Source: Bradyrhizobium sp. AZCC 2262 (GTDB lineage: Bacteria > Pseudomonadota > Alphaproteobacteria > Rhizobiales > Xanthobacteraceae). From it: a DNA stretch of 64,000 nt. A program made the translations under genes and the position numbers. The stretch spans positions 4,526,001-4,590,000 of the forward strand of contig NZ_JAZHRT010000001.1 of assembly GCF_036924535.1 (NCBI RefSeq), read 5' to 3'. Under the pieces are notes generated by a model that was not told where the DNA came from, did not search any database, and saw nothing but the letters and a program-made list of their open reading frames with translations. Shown here one piece after another: positions 32,155 through 41,872 of this stretch. Every line of letters starts with the position of its first letter. The first letter of the stretch is position 1.

Positions 32155-33756
32155 TCAGAAGTTACGCTGGGCGCGAAGCTCGAGCTGGAACGTATCCTGG
32201 TCCTTGAACTCGTAGAGCGCGACCGGTTTCGGCGCAGTTGCAGTGAAAGTCGAGCTGCCCGACATTTTCTGGTCGAGGTGGGTCCACATCACTTCGGCCG
32301 AGAACGTCAGGTTCTTGACGGGAGTCCAGCGAGTGACCACGCCGAGCTGCGCGACGTTGAAGTCGGGATTGCAGGTGTAGTTGCCGGTCGTGTTGCCGAT
32401 CGCGGCCTGACCCGGATGGCTGGCGGCGAAGGCAGCACAATAAGCGCCCTTGGCGGTGGTGGTACCGAGGCCATTGATATTGTCGTTGGCGCCGCCACTA
32501 TAGCGGACCGATGAGTAGCTGCCGAACAGGCTGGTGATCCAGTACGCATCCCAGTTGTGATTGAACGCGCCGCGAATGCCCCAGGCTTGCGTCAGGACGA
32601 TGCCGCCGGTGCCTAGCGCGCCCGGCATATAAACGCCGTCTGTGGTGGCGCCAAATCCGACGCTCTGGTAGCCAAAGCCGCTGCCGGAGAACATCGCAAA
32701 GCTCGGCGAGGTCGAATCAGACGAGATGACGTATTTCGTGGCACCCTTGGCGAAACTCGCATCAACCTTGATGTCGTCGCCTTTGCCGGTCGGCAGGTTC
32801 TTGACCTGCAAGGCCGCCATCACAGCGCCGCCCCACTTGGTCTCGGGGTGGCCAGAGATTTCCGACAGAGCCGTCGGCACACCGCCGGCGCCCAGAATGT
32901 CGTAGGAGCCATTGACCTGATGCGCCGCAGCCGAGATCTGGAATAGACCCCAGGCCTGGTCGACCCTGATGTTGCCCACGACTTCGGGGGCGTGCGTGCC
33001 GGCATAGGCGTTCGATCCCGTACCATTGGCGCCGATCGCGCCGGGGATGCTCAGATTGTAGACGGCCGTGCGATCCCAGACGGTCGGATCGTCGAGGCCG
33101 ATCGTGCCCGATACGCCGTTGCCGAATTCCGCCATGTACTGGATGTTGTTCGGCCCGCTGTTATCGCCAGTGTGGCCACCCAGCAGGAACGACGTGAGAT
33201 TGCCCGGAGTAACCTGCCAGGGCGATGCGAAGGCGGAAGCTGACTTGCCGAAGGTGAATCCCGCAAACTGAATGAATAGATCATAGATAGCGACGTAACC
33301 ACCGCCGGCGGTGGAAAGCAGGTTTGCATTGAGGCCCGCCGCGTTGCCAATCGAGTTCGACGGGTTGCTCGTGCTGAAGTTGTTGAACTGGAATTTGGCC
33401 GAACCGAAGGTGCGGACCACGCCGTATTCGGTGGCGGTACGGGTATCGACCGAAAGCACCATGCGCGAGCGGTCGATGAAATAATCGCGAAAGCGGTTCT
33501 GCTGCCCAGGATCGCCGTTCCATGCCGGCTGGCCGTGGGCGCCCCCGGCATTGAAGGTGGTGTCGGCGCGCAGATAACCGCCGATCTTGATGCAGGTGTC
33601 GGTGCCCGGAATGAAGAAGAAGCCGGCGCCGTAAAGCGAGCAGATCCTTACATACTCGACTGGCTTGGCTTTGACCGGAAGGTCGGCCGCCTGTGCGCCG
33701 CTCAAGATAACCAAGCTCGCCGATGCCCCGAGGATAAGTTGTTTTGAGGTCCCCAT
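32155..33756 (-). CDS. Outer-membrane porin (Porin_2 family), copy 1
   Basis: A 533-residue beta-barrel porin of the alphaproteobacterial Porin_2 type. A signal peptide ends at SGAQA, followed by the conserved [30 protein letters not shown] and IGGYLR. The C-terminus ends in aromatic Phe (ELRAQRNF), the beta-barrel assembly signal. It forms a passive channel in the outer membrane. It is a close paralogue of the next gene upstream; the two differ mainly in the loop segments. GGGAGA precedes the ATG. Confidence 0.92.
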   Translation of the reverse strand: MGTSKQLILGASASLVILSGAQAADLPVKAKPVEYVRICSLYGAGFFFIPGTDTCIKIGGYLRADTTFNAGGAHGQPAWNGDPGQQNRFRDYFIDRSRMVLSVDTRTATEYGVVRTFGSAKFQFNNFSTSNPSNSIGNAAGLNANLLSTAGGGYVAIYDLFIQFAGFTFGKSASAFASPWQVTPGNLTSFLLGGHTGDNSGPNNIQYMAEFGNGVSGTIGLDDPTVWDRTAVYNLSIPGAIGANGTGSNAYAGTHAPEVVGNIRVDQAWGLFQISAAAHQVNGSYDILGAGGVPTALSEISGHPETKWGGAVMAALQVKNLPTGKGDDIKVDASFAKGATKYVISSDSTSPSFAMFSGSGFGYQSVGFGATTDGVYMPGALGTGGIVLTQAWGIRGAFNHNWDAYWITSLFGSYSSVRYSGGANDNINGLGTTTAKGAYCAAFAASHPGQAAIGNTTGNYTCNPDFNVAQLGVVTRWTPVKNLTFSAEVMWTHLDQKMSGSSTFTATAPKPVALYEFKDQDTFQLELRAQRNF

Positions 33757-33850
33757 GTAACTCTCCCGCCCCGCGTTTTAGATTCTCCTTTGCCTTTCCG
33801 AATACTACCCTTCTAACATGCGAGGCGTGCCATACGAAGGCCGTCAGCGC

Positions 33851-33885
33851 GGTGATTGTCCCCCTTTGAGAGGGGAACAATCACC
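33851..33885. terminator. 35-nt perfect-arm hairpin between the tandem porins
   Basis: Arms GGTGATTGT and ACAATCACC enclose a CCCC/GGGG inner stem and a short loop. It lies 16 bp after the stop of porin copy 2 and 95 bp before porin copy 1 starts, so it probably ends or attenuates read-through between the two. No U-run follows. Confidence 0.6.
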
Positions 33886-33900
33886 GGCAGTACAGTTCGA

Positions 33901-35496
33901 TCAGAAGTTCCGCTGGGCGCGGACCTGAAGCAGGACCGTGTTCTGATCCTTGAACTCATAGAGCGCGGCAGGCTTCGGAGAGCTGGCCGCGAATACCGAG
34001 CTGCCCGACATCTTCTGGTCGAGATGGAACCACTGGACTTCGCCCGTGAACGTCAGGTTCTTGACGGGTGTCCAGCGGAGGTTGGCGCCGAGCTGCGAGA
34101 CGTTGAAGTCGGGGTTACAGGTGTAGTTGCCCGCAGCGTTTCCGGCCAGCGCCTGACCCGGGTGGCTGGCGGCGAAGGCGGCGCAGTAAGCACCCTTGGC
34201 CGAGGTAGTTCCGGCACCCAGCAGGTTGTCGTTGGCGCCGCCGTCATACTTGACCTGAGAGTAGCCGCCGAACAGGCTCGACGACCAGTACGGATCCCAG
34301 TTGTGGTTGAACGCACCGCGGACGCCCCAGGCCGTCGTCAGGATGATGCCGCCGGTGCCGCCTGCGCCGGGCATGTAGACGCCGTCGGTGGTCGCGCCGA
34401 AGCCGACGCTCTGGTAGCCGAAGCCGCTGCCGCCGAACATCGCAAAGCTCGGCGAGCCGCCGCTGGTGGCGATCACGTTCTTGGTCGTGCCCTTGGCATA
34501 GGAGACATCGAACTTGATATCGTCGCCAGGACCGGTCGGGATATTCTTGATCTGCAACGCCGCCATCACCGAGCCGCCCCACTTGGTTTCGGGGTGGCCG
34601 CTAATTTCGGAGAGCGCAGTCGGGACGGCGCCGGCGCCAAGCGTGTTGTACGAAGCGCTGACCTCATGCGCGGCCGCCGACACCTGGAACAGACCCCAGG
34701 CCTGATCGACCCGGATCCTGGCGACGATGTCGGGCGAATGCGTGCCGGCATAGGCGTTCGATCCGGTGCCGTTGGCGCCGATCGCCGCGGGGATAGCCAG
34801 ATTGTAGACGGCGGTGCGGTTCCAGACGGTCGGGTCGTCGAGACCGATCGAGGCCGACACGCCGTTGCCGAACTCGGCGGTGTACTGGATGTTGTTGACG
34901 CCGGTGTCGGTGTTGTTGCCACCGAGCAGGCTCGAATTGATGTTGCCCGGGAAACCGTTCCAGGGCGTCGAGTAAGCCGACGAGGACTTACCGAAGGTAA
35001 AGCCGGCGAACTGGATGAAGAGATACTCGACCGCCACATAGCCGCCACCAGCGGTGGACAGCAGCGCAGCATTCAGGCCAGCCTGCGATCCGACCGTAAG
35101 ACTCGGGTTGGAGCTACCGAAGTTCTGGAACTGGAAGTCACCCTGACCGAAGGTACGGACCACGCCATACTCGGTCGCGGTACGGGTATCGACCGTCAGC
35201 GCCATACGGGACCGGGAAAGGAAGTAGTCGTAATAGCGGTTCTGCTGGCCGAGATCGCCGCTCCACGCCGGTGCGCCGTGGGCGCCGCCGTTGAAGGTGG
35301 TATCGACGCGCAGATAACCGCCGAGCTTGATGCAGGTGTCGGTGCCCGGGATGTAGAAGAAGCCGGCGCCGTAAAGCGAACAGATCCTCACATATTCGAC
35401 CGCCTTGGCCTTGACCGGAAGGTCGGCCGCCTGTGCCCCGCTCAGGGCCATCAACCCTGCCGCCGAGCTAAGAATGAGTGTTCGCGCCGTAATCAT
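33901..35496 (-). CDS. Outer-membrane porin (Porin_2 family), copy 2
   Basis: A 531-residue paralogue of the adjacent porin. It shares the signal peptide end ([13 protein letters not shown]), the [18 protein letters not shown] block, GGYLRVDTTF and the terminal QRNF. Long identical runs with the neighbour (for example TDGVYMPGA and [11 protein letters not shown]) indicate a fairly recent duplication or gene conversion. GGAG precedes the ATG at a spacing of about 7. It is divergent from the ThDP-enzyme gene across 367 bp. Confidence 0.92.
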   Translation of the reverse strand: MITARTLILSSAAGLMALSGAQAADLPVKAKAVEYVRICSLYGAGFFYIPGTDTCIKLGGYLRVDTTFNGGAHGAPAWSGDLGQQNRYYDYFLSRSRMALTVDTRTATEYGVVRTFGQGDFQFQNFGSSNPSLTVGSQAGLNAALLSTAGGGYVAVEYLFIQFAGFTFGKSSSAYSTPWNGFPGNINSSLLGGNNTDTGVNNIQYTAEFGNGVSASIGLDDPTVWNRTAVYNLAIPAAIGANGTGSNAYAGTHSPDIVARIRVDQAWGLFQVSAAAHEVSASYNTLGAGAVPTALSEISGHPETKWGGSVMAALQIKNIPTGPGDDIKFDVSYAKGTTKNVIATSGGSPSFAMFGGSGFGYQSVGFGATTDGVYMPGAGGTGGIILTTAWGVRGAFNHNWDPYWSSSLFGGYSQVKYDGGANDNLLGAGTTSAKGAYCAAFAASHPGQALAGNAAGNYTCNPDFNVSQLGANLRWTPVKNLTFTGEVQWFHLDQKMSGSSVFAASSPKPAALYEFKDQNTVLLQVRAQRNF

Positions 35497-35863
35497 TTAA
35501 GTCTCCTGTCCTGCGATTCATGCAGCTGCATGCGCCACAAGTAATCCAAAAATCCTTAGCTGGCATGACAACAACGTGATGCCGCATCACTTGGATCGCC
35601 GCTGTGATGTTTTCGCAACGTCTCCGTGGCGAGCCGATGCAAATGAACTACTTTCAACCTCTCGCTGAGGCGTCGCGAGCAAGAAAATTCTTCCCTGACC
35701 TGCATCTCGGTAATTTTGCGAACAAGCCTCTTGGGCGGCAAAACGCATATCAGCACTTCCGCCCCCACGCGGCGCGTGCGCTTTACGGCGCGGCAAAACC
35801 CTGCTCCAACTATCGCAAATTGGCCGGACCGAACCGGCCTGCAAATCCCGGGGGGAGAGCGTC
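35497..35863. other. Divergent promoter region, porin copy 2 / ThDP enzyme
   Basis: No gene was seen in these 367 bp. The first 150 bp are visibly less G+C-rich than the flanks and should hold the porin promoter. A strong GGGGGGAGAG ribosome site closes the region before the ThDP-enzyme ATG. No operator could be assigned. Confidence 0.4.
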
Positions 35864-37735
35864 ATGAAGCTCGGCGTCGCCATTGCGGAAATCATGAAGC
35901 GGGAGGGAATCGAAATCCTCTGCGGCTATCCGGTCAACCATCTCATTGAATATGCCGCCAATGCCGATATCCGCCCGGTGATGGTGCGCCAGGAACGCAT
36001 CGGCGTTCACATGGCGGACGCGATCTCGCGGGTCACCTCAGGGCAATCGATCGGTGCGTTCTGCATGCAGCATGGGCCCGGCGCCGAGAACGCGATGGGC
36101 GGCGTTGCGCAATGTTATGGCGAGTCGGTTCCCGTGCTAGTGCTACCGATGGGCTATGCGCGCAGGCTCGCCAATATCGACCCGAATTTCAACTCCAGCC
36201 AGGCGATGAAGGCGTTCTCGAAATCGTCCGAGCCGATCAACATCGCCGCCGAGGTCTGCAACATCTTCCGGCGCGCCTTCACCAAGCTGAAGAACGGCCG
36301 CGGCGGGCCGGTGATCGTCGAAATCCCGGCGGACATGTGGAACGAAGAAGTGCCGGAACCGCTGAACTACACGCCAGTGCTGCGCACCCGCTACGGTGCG
36401 GATCCTGTTCACGTCAAGGAAGCAGCCGCCCTTCTGGTCGCAGCGAAGCGTACAGTGATCTATGCCGGCCAGGGCGTGCATTATGCCAAAGCCTGGCTGC
36501 AGCTCAGACGGCTGGCCGAGCGCCTCGCCATCCCCGTCACGACCAGCCTTGGCGGCAAGTCGTCCTTTCCGGAGACGCATCCGCTGTCGCTGGGATCGGG
36601 CGGCCTCGCCGTGCCCCGCGCGGTGCCGAAATTTCTGGGCGATGCCGACGTGATCTTCGGCATCGGCTGCTCCTTCACCGAGACGTCATTCGGCATCGCC
36701 ATGCCGAAGGGCAAGACCATCATCCATTCGACCCTCGACCCCAACCATCTCAACAAGGACGTCGAAGCCAAAATCGGCCTGGTCGGCGATGCCGGGCTCG
36801 TCCTCGACGCGCTATTGGAAGAGATCAGCAAGACCGTCACGTCGGATCGCGACGCGACGGCGGTCGCAACCGAGATCGCGGCCTCCCACAAGGAGTGGCT
36901 GGCGAAATGGATGCCGAAGTTGACGCATAACGACGCGCCGCTGAACCCCTATCGCGTGCTGTGGGATCTGCAGCACACCGTCGACATCAACAACACCATC
37001 ATCACCCACGACGCCGGCAGCCCGCGCGACCAACTCTCTCCGTTCTGGAAATCGGTCGAGCCGCTCTCGTATATCGGCTGGGGCAAGACCACCCAGCTCG
37101 GCTACGGCCTTGGGCTTGCGATGGGCGCCAAGCTGGCAAGGCCCGACAAGCTCTGCATCAACGTCTGGGGCGATGCCGCGATCGGCTTCACCGGCATGGA
37201 TTTCGAGACCGCGGTGCGTGAGCGCATCCCGATCATGTCGATCCTTCTGAACAATTTTTCCATGGCGATCGAATTGAAGGTGATGCCGATCTCGACCGAG
37301 AAATACCGCTCCACCGACATTTCCGGCGACTATGCCGCGATGGCGCGCGCCTTCGGCGGCTATGGCGAGCGGGTGACCAAGCCGGAAGACATCATCCCCG
37401 CCATCCAGCGCGGCATTCAGAAGACCAAGGAAGGCGTCCCGGTGCTGCTGGAGTTCATCACCAGCAAGGAGACCGAAGTTTCAAGGCCGGGCGACCTGAC
37501 GCTCAAACAACTGTCGGTCATCGATGCCGCACGTCACCATCATCGAAACCGGGATTGTCAGTCCCAAAAACCGCGAACGCCACGGATCGTATCCGCAGAT
37601 GTTCGAGCGGATGATCGGCGCGGCCGACGCCTCCGTCAACTTCAATACCGTCAGCCTTCCCGCCGGCGAGCCGCTGCCGGATATCGCAGGGCTGAAGGCG
37701 ATCCTCATCACGGGATCGCCGGCCGGCGTCTATGA
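35864..37735 (+). CDS. Thiamine-diphosphate-dependent acetolactate-synthase-like enzyme
   Basis: A 623-residue open frame; residues 1 to about 553 are a complete ThDP enzyme. The N-terminal Pyr domain has the activating glutamate in VRQERIGVHMADA. The central domain has VIYAGQGVHYAKA, and the PP domain has GDAAIGFTGMDFETA through ILLNN, the cofactor-binding motif. The substrate is unknown; such proteins are often labelled acetolactate synthase or thiamine pyrophosphate-requiring protein. The last 70 residues are Arg-rich, out of character, and lie entirely over the next gene in another frame, so the native stop may have been lost or a frameshift occurred near 37520. Confidence 0.85.
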   Translation: MKLGVAIAEIMKREGIEILCGYPVNHLIEYAANADIRPVMVRQERIGVHMADAISRVTSGQSIGAFCMQHGPGAENAMGGVAQCYGESVPVLVLPMGYARRLANIDPNFNSSQAMKAFSKSSEPINIAAEVCNIFRRAFTKLKNGRGGPVIVEIPADMWNEEVPEPLNYTPVLRTRYGADPVHVKEAAALLVAAKRTVIYAGQGVHYAKAWLQLRRLAERLAIPVTTSLGGKSSFPETHPLSLGSGGLAVPRAVPKFLGDADVIFGIGCSFTETSFGIAMPKGKTIIHSTLDPNHLNKDVEAKIGLVGDAGLVLDALLEEISKTVTSDRDATAVATEIAASHKEWLAKWMPKLTHNDAPLNPYRVLWDLQHTVDINNTIITHDAGSPRDQLSPFWKSVEPLSYIGWGKTTQLGYGLGLAMGAKLARPDKLCINVWGDAAIGFTGMDFETAVRERIPIMSILLNNFSMAIELKVMPISTEKYRSTDISGDYAAMARAFGGYGERVTKPEDIIPAIQRGIQKTKEGVPVLLEFITSKETEVSRPGDLTLKQLSVIDAARHHHRNRDCQSQKPRTPRIVSADVRADDRRGRRLRQLQYRQPSRRRAAAGYRRAEGDPHHGIAGRRL

Positions 37736-38237
37736 CGGGTTCGACTGGATCGCGCCACTCGAGGCGTTCGTGCGCAAGGCTCACCAGAGCAAGGTGCCGA
37801 TGGTCGGTGTCTGCTTCGGTCATCAATTGATCGCACAGGCGCTGGGCGGCATCGCGCGCAAGTCCGAGAAAGGCTTTGGCCTCGGGCGGCACGTCTATGA
37901 CGTCGCGCCGGGCAACGGGGTGATCGAGGGACCGCGTATTGCCCTCGCCTGCTCGCACCAGGATCAGGTCATCACGCCGCCAGCCGGCGCCCGAACGATC
38001 CTGTCTTCGGATTTCACGCCGCATGCCGGGCTACTCTATGCCGGCGACACCACGCTCTCGGTGCAGGCACACCCGGAATTCACCATCGGCTTCGCGCTGG
38101 CCTGCTGCGAGATGGTGCGCAGCAAGGGCGATGCGCCCGATGATGTCGTGACATTGGCGGAGGCGTCGCTTGCCGAACCGCTGGAGAGTGCCCGGCTCGG
38201 CGGCGTGATCACGCGCTTTCTCACCCGCTCAGCCTAG
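37524..38237 (+). CDS. Class I glutamine amidotransferase (GATase1) protein
   Basis: A 237-residue GMP-synthase-type amidotransferase domain. The nucleophile is C97 (GVCFGHQL) and the His/Glu dyad is H183 and E185 (VQAHPEFT); the oxyanion-loop glycines are in LITGSPAGVYD. It would release ammonia from glutamine for an unknown acceptor; no synthetase domain is attached. Its start lies inside the 3' end of the ThDP-enzyme frame, overlapping by 212 nt. Third-position bias across the overlap follows this gene. Such stand-alone domains often act on gamma-glutamyl compounds. Confidence 0.88.
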   Translation: MPHVTIIETGIVSPKNRERHGSYPQMFERMIGAADASVNFNTVSLPAGEPLPDIAGLKAILITGSPAGVYDGFDWIAPLEAFVRKAHQSKVPMVGVCFGHQLIAQALGGIARKSEKGFGLGRHVYDVAPGNGVIEGPRIALACSHQDQVITPPAGARTILSSDFTPHAGLLYAGDTTLSVQAHPEFTIGFALACCEMVRSKGDAPDDVVTLAEASLAEPLESARLGGVITRFLTRSA

Positions 38238-38338
38238 ACACGCAGACAGGCTTCGGCGCTGCATTGGGACGCCCCGACACAAAAACTCGCAAAACAACCC
38301 CATGCAAAGTAGAAAAGGTCAGGAACGACGGTATCTAA

Positions 38339-39913
38339 TTACTCCGCCATCTCCGCCGGCGTCGAGGGGCCGGCCAGCGGCCTCTCCTCCATCAGGAGGA
38401 TGCAGAGCGCGGCGCAGGCCAGCAACGCGGTGGCCGCGCCGAATACGTAATGGAACGCGGTGACCATGTCGGCGGCCGGAATTGCGTTCGCAGGTCCCCG
38501 ATGTTCGCCGAGCGAGATGCCGGCGCCGAGCGCCATCAGGAGGATCGCACTGAAGGCGGCGACCATGAACGACGACATCAGCGCGCGAAAGAAGTTCATC
38601 GCGCCGGTCACGGTACCGATCTGCGCACGCGCCACGGAATTTTGCAGCGAGACCACGCTGACCGGGAACGTGGTGCCGAGCCCGAGCGCAAACAGTGACA
38701 GCACGATCAGCAAGCCCCACAGCGGCAGCGTCGTCACGGTCAGCACCGCGCCGAAGATCGTCGCCGCCGAAGTGCCCGCGATCGCCACGCGCTTGTAATG
38801 CTTGGCGCGCGCCATGGTCCGTCCGGCGATCGCCGCGCCACAGGTCGAAACCGCCGCGAGCGGGATCAGGGCAAGCCCCGCTTCGCTCGCGGTCAAATGA
38901 TAGACGACCTCGTAATACAGCGGCAGGTGCACGGTGAGCCCGGTGATGGCGCCGAGCGCACAGCCGCCGGCCGCCATCGCGTAAGGCACCACCGTTCCGC
39001 CCAGCAGCGGCAATGGCAGGAACGGTTCTTCGGCATTGCGCGCGTGCCAGACAAAGGCAAACGCCAGCGCAACGGCCCCGCCGATCATCCCCATGATCGC
39101 CGGCGACAGCCAGGCGTAGCGATTGCCGCCCCAGCTCAGCACCAGCATGACCACGACCGCAGAGGCCATCAGCAGCACGCCGCCGAGCCAGTCGACCTTG
39201 CGGCGGCGATGGAACACGGGGATCTTGCCCATCTTGGGCAGCAGCAGAAACAGCGCGCCGACGGCGAGCGGCACGTTGATCCAGAAAATCATCGACCAGT
39301 GCAGATGCTCGGCGAACACGCCGCCAAGCACGGGCCCGAGCAATCCCGCGGCCATCCAGACGCCGCTGAAATAGGCTTGGTACTTGCCGCGCTCGCGTGG
39401 GCTAACCACGTCCGAGATCACGGTCTGCACGACCGGCATGATGCCGCCTCCGCCGAGCCCCTGCAGGCCGCGCGCGATAATCAAGACAGTCATGTTCGGC
39501 GCCACCGCGCACAGGATCGAGCCGACCGTGAACAGGACCAGCGAAACGGTGATCATGACGCGGCGACCGTAGATGTCGCTGAGCGTGCCGAACACGGGTG
39601 CTACCGCGGTCGAGGCCAACAGATAGGCCGTGATGACCCAGGACAGGTTGCTGACGTCGTTGAACTGGCGGCCGATGGTCGGCAGCGCCGTCGCCACGAT
39701 GGTCTGGTCGAGCGCGGCCAGGAACATCGTCAGCAACAGGCTCATCAGGATGGTGCGAACCTCGTCGGGGCTCAGCGGCGCAGGCGGCGCAATCGACGGC
39801 GCATCGCTGACATCGATGACCTCCGTCGTGATGTGCGAAAGCTCGCGGCCGATATCGTCGGGCAATGTCGTTTGGCCGGCAGGCTCGCGGCTCTGCCGTT
39901 GGTGCTTGTTCAT
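38339..39913 (-). CDS. DHA2-family multidrug MFS transporter (EmrB/QacA type)
   Basis: A 524-residue major facilitator with about fourteen TM helices and a cytoplasmic N-terminus of about 50 residues. Motif A is DIYGRRVMIT after TM2, motif C-like GPVLGGVFAEHLHW lies in TM5, and motif D1 is LDQTIVATALPTIG in TM1, all typical of proton-driven 14-TM drug exporters. A C-terminal tail of about 25 residues follows the last helix. No membrane-fusion protein gene is adjacent, so it may act alone at the inner membrane. Confidence 0.92.
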   Translation of the reverse strand: MNKHQRQSREPAGQTTLPDDIGRELSHITTEVIDVSDAPSIAPPAPLSPDEVRTILMSLLLTMFLAALDQTIVATALPTIGRQFNDVSNLSWVITAYLLASTAVAPVFGTLSDIYGRRVMITVSLVLFTVGSILCAVAPNMTVLIIARGLQGLGGGGIMPVVQTVISDVVSPRERGKYQAYFSGVWMAAGLLGPVLGGVFAEHLHWSMIFWINVPLAVGALFLLLPKMGKIPVFHRRRKVDWLGGVLLMASAVVVMLVLSWGGNRYAWLSPAIMGMIGGAVALAFAFVWHARNAEEPFLPLPLLGGTVVPYAMAAGGCALGAITGLTVHLPLYYEVVYHLTASEAGLALIPLAAVSTCGAAIAGRTMARAKHYKRVAIAGTSAATIFGAVLTVTTLPLWGLLIVLSLFALGLGTTFPVSVVSLQNSVARAQIGTVTGAMNFFRALMSSFMVAAFSAILLMALGAGISLGEHRGPANAIPAADMVTAFHYVFGAATALLACAALCILLMEERPLAGPSTPAEMAE

Positions 39914-40094
39914 CAGGACGTAATATTCTTCTACGCGGCCAGGCCGCCGAGATGGAATCGCGTTATCGGCAGCACCTTAAAGGGCAAATTCCCCTCGCGG
40001 CAGCACCCCCGGCGCATGGGAGCATCCCGCGAAGGCACCATCGCAATCCCGCGATCGTGCGGGACGATACGGTCCTCGACGGGAGCTGGCCCCG

Positions 40095-41237
40095 CTAGGA
40101 GTACATCAGCGATACCTCGCCGGTCGAACCGGGATGCACCAAACGAAGCCGTACGACGTACTGACGGCCTCTGAAGAGCTTGTGGCTGATCGCAGCGTTC
40201 CGCTCTTCGCCGCTATCGTCATCGCCGGAGACATAGCGCGGCGAACCGTCGATGACTTCGAACAGGACGAGCGTCGTGTCCGATGCTCCCCTGGTCTCGA
40301 TCCGGTATTTTCTGGATGACGCCGGTTCGATGACGAAATTGACCTGCTTGCCGGCGGTGAGATCGAGGACGGCGGGCTTGTTCGCATGCAGCCGGTCCGG
40401 CGACTTCTTCAGCGGCGGGTACCATTTGCGGACCCATTTCTTGTCGGCCGCCGAAAGCGTGCCGGGCGGAGACAGGCCATCAGCTTCGTATCGCTTCGGC
40501 TCGGCGATGAGGCCCGGGTCGAAATCATATTCCATGATCGAGTCCGGATCCCACTTCGATCCCTGCACCTGCTCGGGGGAAAGTTTCTCCAGGATGTTGT
40601 GAAACGTCTCGGTGCGAGTCCACCCGTTGGGTGGCGCTTTGAGATTCTTGTAGACCGCCGCCTCGTGCCATTTGATTCCGGCAAATGGATTCTGATGTTC
40701 GTGCTCCATGCCGAGCACGTGCCCGATCTCATGGAGCGCCGTGCCGCTGTCGTCCTTTGTGAGGTCCCAACCATATACAGTCGTTGGACTGTTGAGTGGA
40801 TCATTCAGCACGTCACGACCGACGGATGATTGAGAGTCGCCGTCCTTGACCGAATAGCCGATCCGAACCTCGGCCTCGCCGAGTTCGCTGACTTCCTTGA
40901 ACTGAAGGCCAATTCCAACCGCTTTCCATTTGGCAAAAGCAGTGCGGATCGCCTTCGCCTGCTTCTTCGGTACCGCGAAGTGGCCCGACTTGAAGAAGCA
41001 GTAGTGCAGGACCGTTCCGTTGAGCCACTTCGATTGCGAGACCAGAATCGCACTGGCGCGAATCGGATTGGCCATCACGGCATCGCTGAGCGGCCGGAGC
41101 GTCCGCGGGGGTAGCGCGCACAGACGTTTGGCAGACCTCACTGCAGGGAGAGTCTTTCGCGATGCCTTCCCGTATTCTTTCTTGGCTGTCTTCTTGTAGG
41201 TTGTATTCCGTGCTTTCTTGGCGCGAGCACGCAGCAT
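40095..41237 (-). CDS. Astacin-like metzincin metalloprotease without signal peptide
   Basis: A 380-residue zinc protease. The extended zinc motif is complete: H169, E170, H173 and H179 in HEIGHVLGMEHEHQ. The Met-turn is SIMEYDF (M235, with Y237 as a possible fifth ligand, as in astacins). A C-terminal beta-rich region (about 285-380: VNFVIEPASSRKYRIET, RGRQYVVRLRLVHPG) resembles a pre-peptidase C-terminal-like domain. The N-terminal 50 residues are strongly basic and Lys/Arg-rich with no hydrophobic core, so no Sec or Tat export is apparent. It may leave by another route or act inside. No inhibitor gene is recognisable beside it. Confidence 0.85.
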   Translation of the reverse strand: MLRARAKKARNTTYKKTAKKEYGKASRKTLPAVRSAKRLCALPPRTLRPLSDAVMANPIRASAILVSQSKWLNGTVLHYCFFKSGHFAVPKKQAKAIRTAFAKWKAVGIGLQFKEVSELGEAEVRIGYSVKDGDSQSSVGRDVLNDPLNSPTTVYGWDLTKDDSGTALHEIGHVLGMEHEHQNPFAGIKWHEAAVYKNLKAPPNGWTRTETFHNILEKLSPEQVQGSKWDPDSIMEYDFDPGLIAEPKRYEADGLSPPGTLSAADKKWVRKWYPPLKKSPDRLHANKPAVLDLTAGKQVNFVIEPASSRKYRIETRGASDTTLVLFEVIDGSPRYVSGDDDSGEERNAAISHKLFRGRQYVVRLRLVHPGSTGEVSLMYS

Positions 41238-41356
41238 GTCGGCTCCTCCTCAAAATTCACTCTTGAAAATCAAATCATCAGAAATACAAGCCAAGGTAGC
41301 GTCCGGGCAAAACCAGATCAAGGCGGGTCCTGGTGCACCGCGGCGTCGCCAGCCGT

Positions 41357-41872
41357 TCAGGCCTTTGGCCGCTTCTTCAGCCGCGCGCGCTTCGGCAATA
41401 ATGCCGGCCACTGCACGATGTGGTCTTCGAGGTCTTCGTCCGGAATCTCGTCCTCGGTACCGTATACTCTGTCGCGCACCGAAACCCCGGCTTCATGCAC
41501 GGTGTTGGGATCGCCCGAAATCAGCGGGTGCCACCAGTAGAGATCGCGTCCCTCAGCCACCAGTTTGTAGCCGCAGCTCGGCGGCAGCCAGTTCAGGGTG
41601 CGGACGTTCTCTGGCGTCAGGCGCACGCAATCGGGAACCTTGTCGGAACGGTTCTGGTAGTCCTTGCAGGCGCATAGGCCGGAATCGAGCAGCTTGCAGG
41701 AAACATGGGTGAAGTAGATTTTGCCGGTATCCTCGTCCTCGAGCTTTTCCAGGCAGCAGCGCGCGCAGCCGTCGCACAGGCTTTCCCATTCGGCGTTGGA
41801 CATTTCTTCCAACGTCTTGGTTTTCCAGAAGAATCCCTCCTGGCTGGAAGTGCGTTTGGGCGGCGCGGTCAT
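41357..41872 (-). CDS. YcgN-family cysteine-cluster protein (UPF0260)
   Basis: A 171-residue protein of the YcgN family. Cysteines are clustered as in the family: [31 protein letters not shown] and [11 protein letters not shown], followed by LPPSCGY and [15 protein letters not shown]. These are likely metal or Fe-S ligands; the biological role is unknown. The ATG at 41872 is preferred; a TTG at 41929 would add nineteen residues without family similarity. It is divergent from the PBP1A gene across the hairpin region. Confidence 0.88.
   Translation of the reverse strand: MTAPPKRTSSQEGFFWKTKTLEEMSNAEWESLCDGCARCCLEKLEDEDTGKIYFTHVSCKLLDSGLCACKDYQNRSDKVPDCVRLTPENVRTLNWLPPSCGYKLVAEGRDLYWWHPLISGDPNTVHEAGVSVRDRVYGTEDEIPDEDLEDHIVQWPALLPKRARLKKRPKA

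Noticed and set aside
33856..35544. A 562-codon plus-strand open frame opposite the second porin
   Set aside because: It is antisense to a porin with signal peptide and C-terminal Phe, and its composition is the shadow pattern of that gene; no domain or ribosome site was visible.
40047..40064. Small TCCCGC/GCGGGA hairpin after the metalloprotease gene
   Set aside because: Six-base stem without a U-run; too weak to call a terminator.
38798..40174. A 458-codon plus-strand frame opposite the MFS transporter
   Set aside because: Composition rich in Arg, His and Gln mirrors the hydrophobic codons of the transporter on the other strand.
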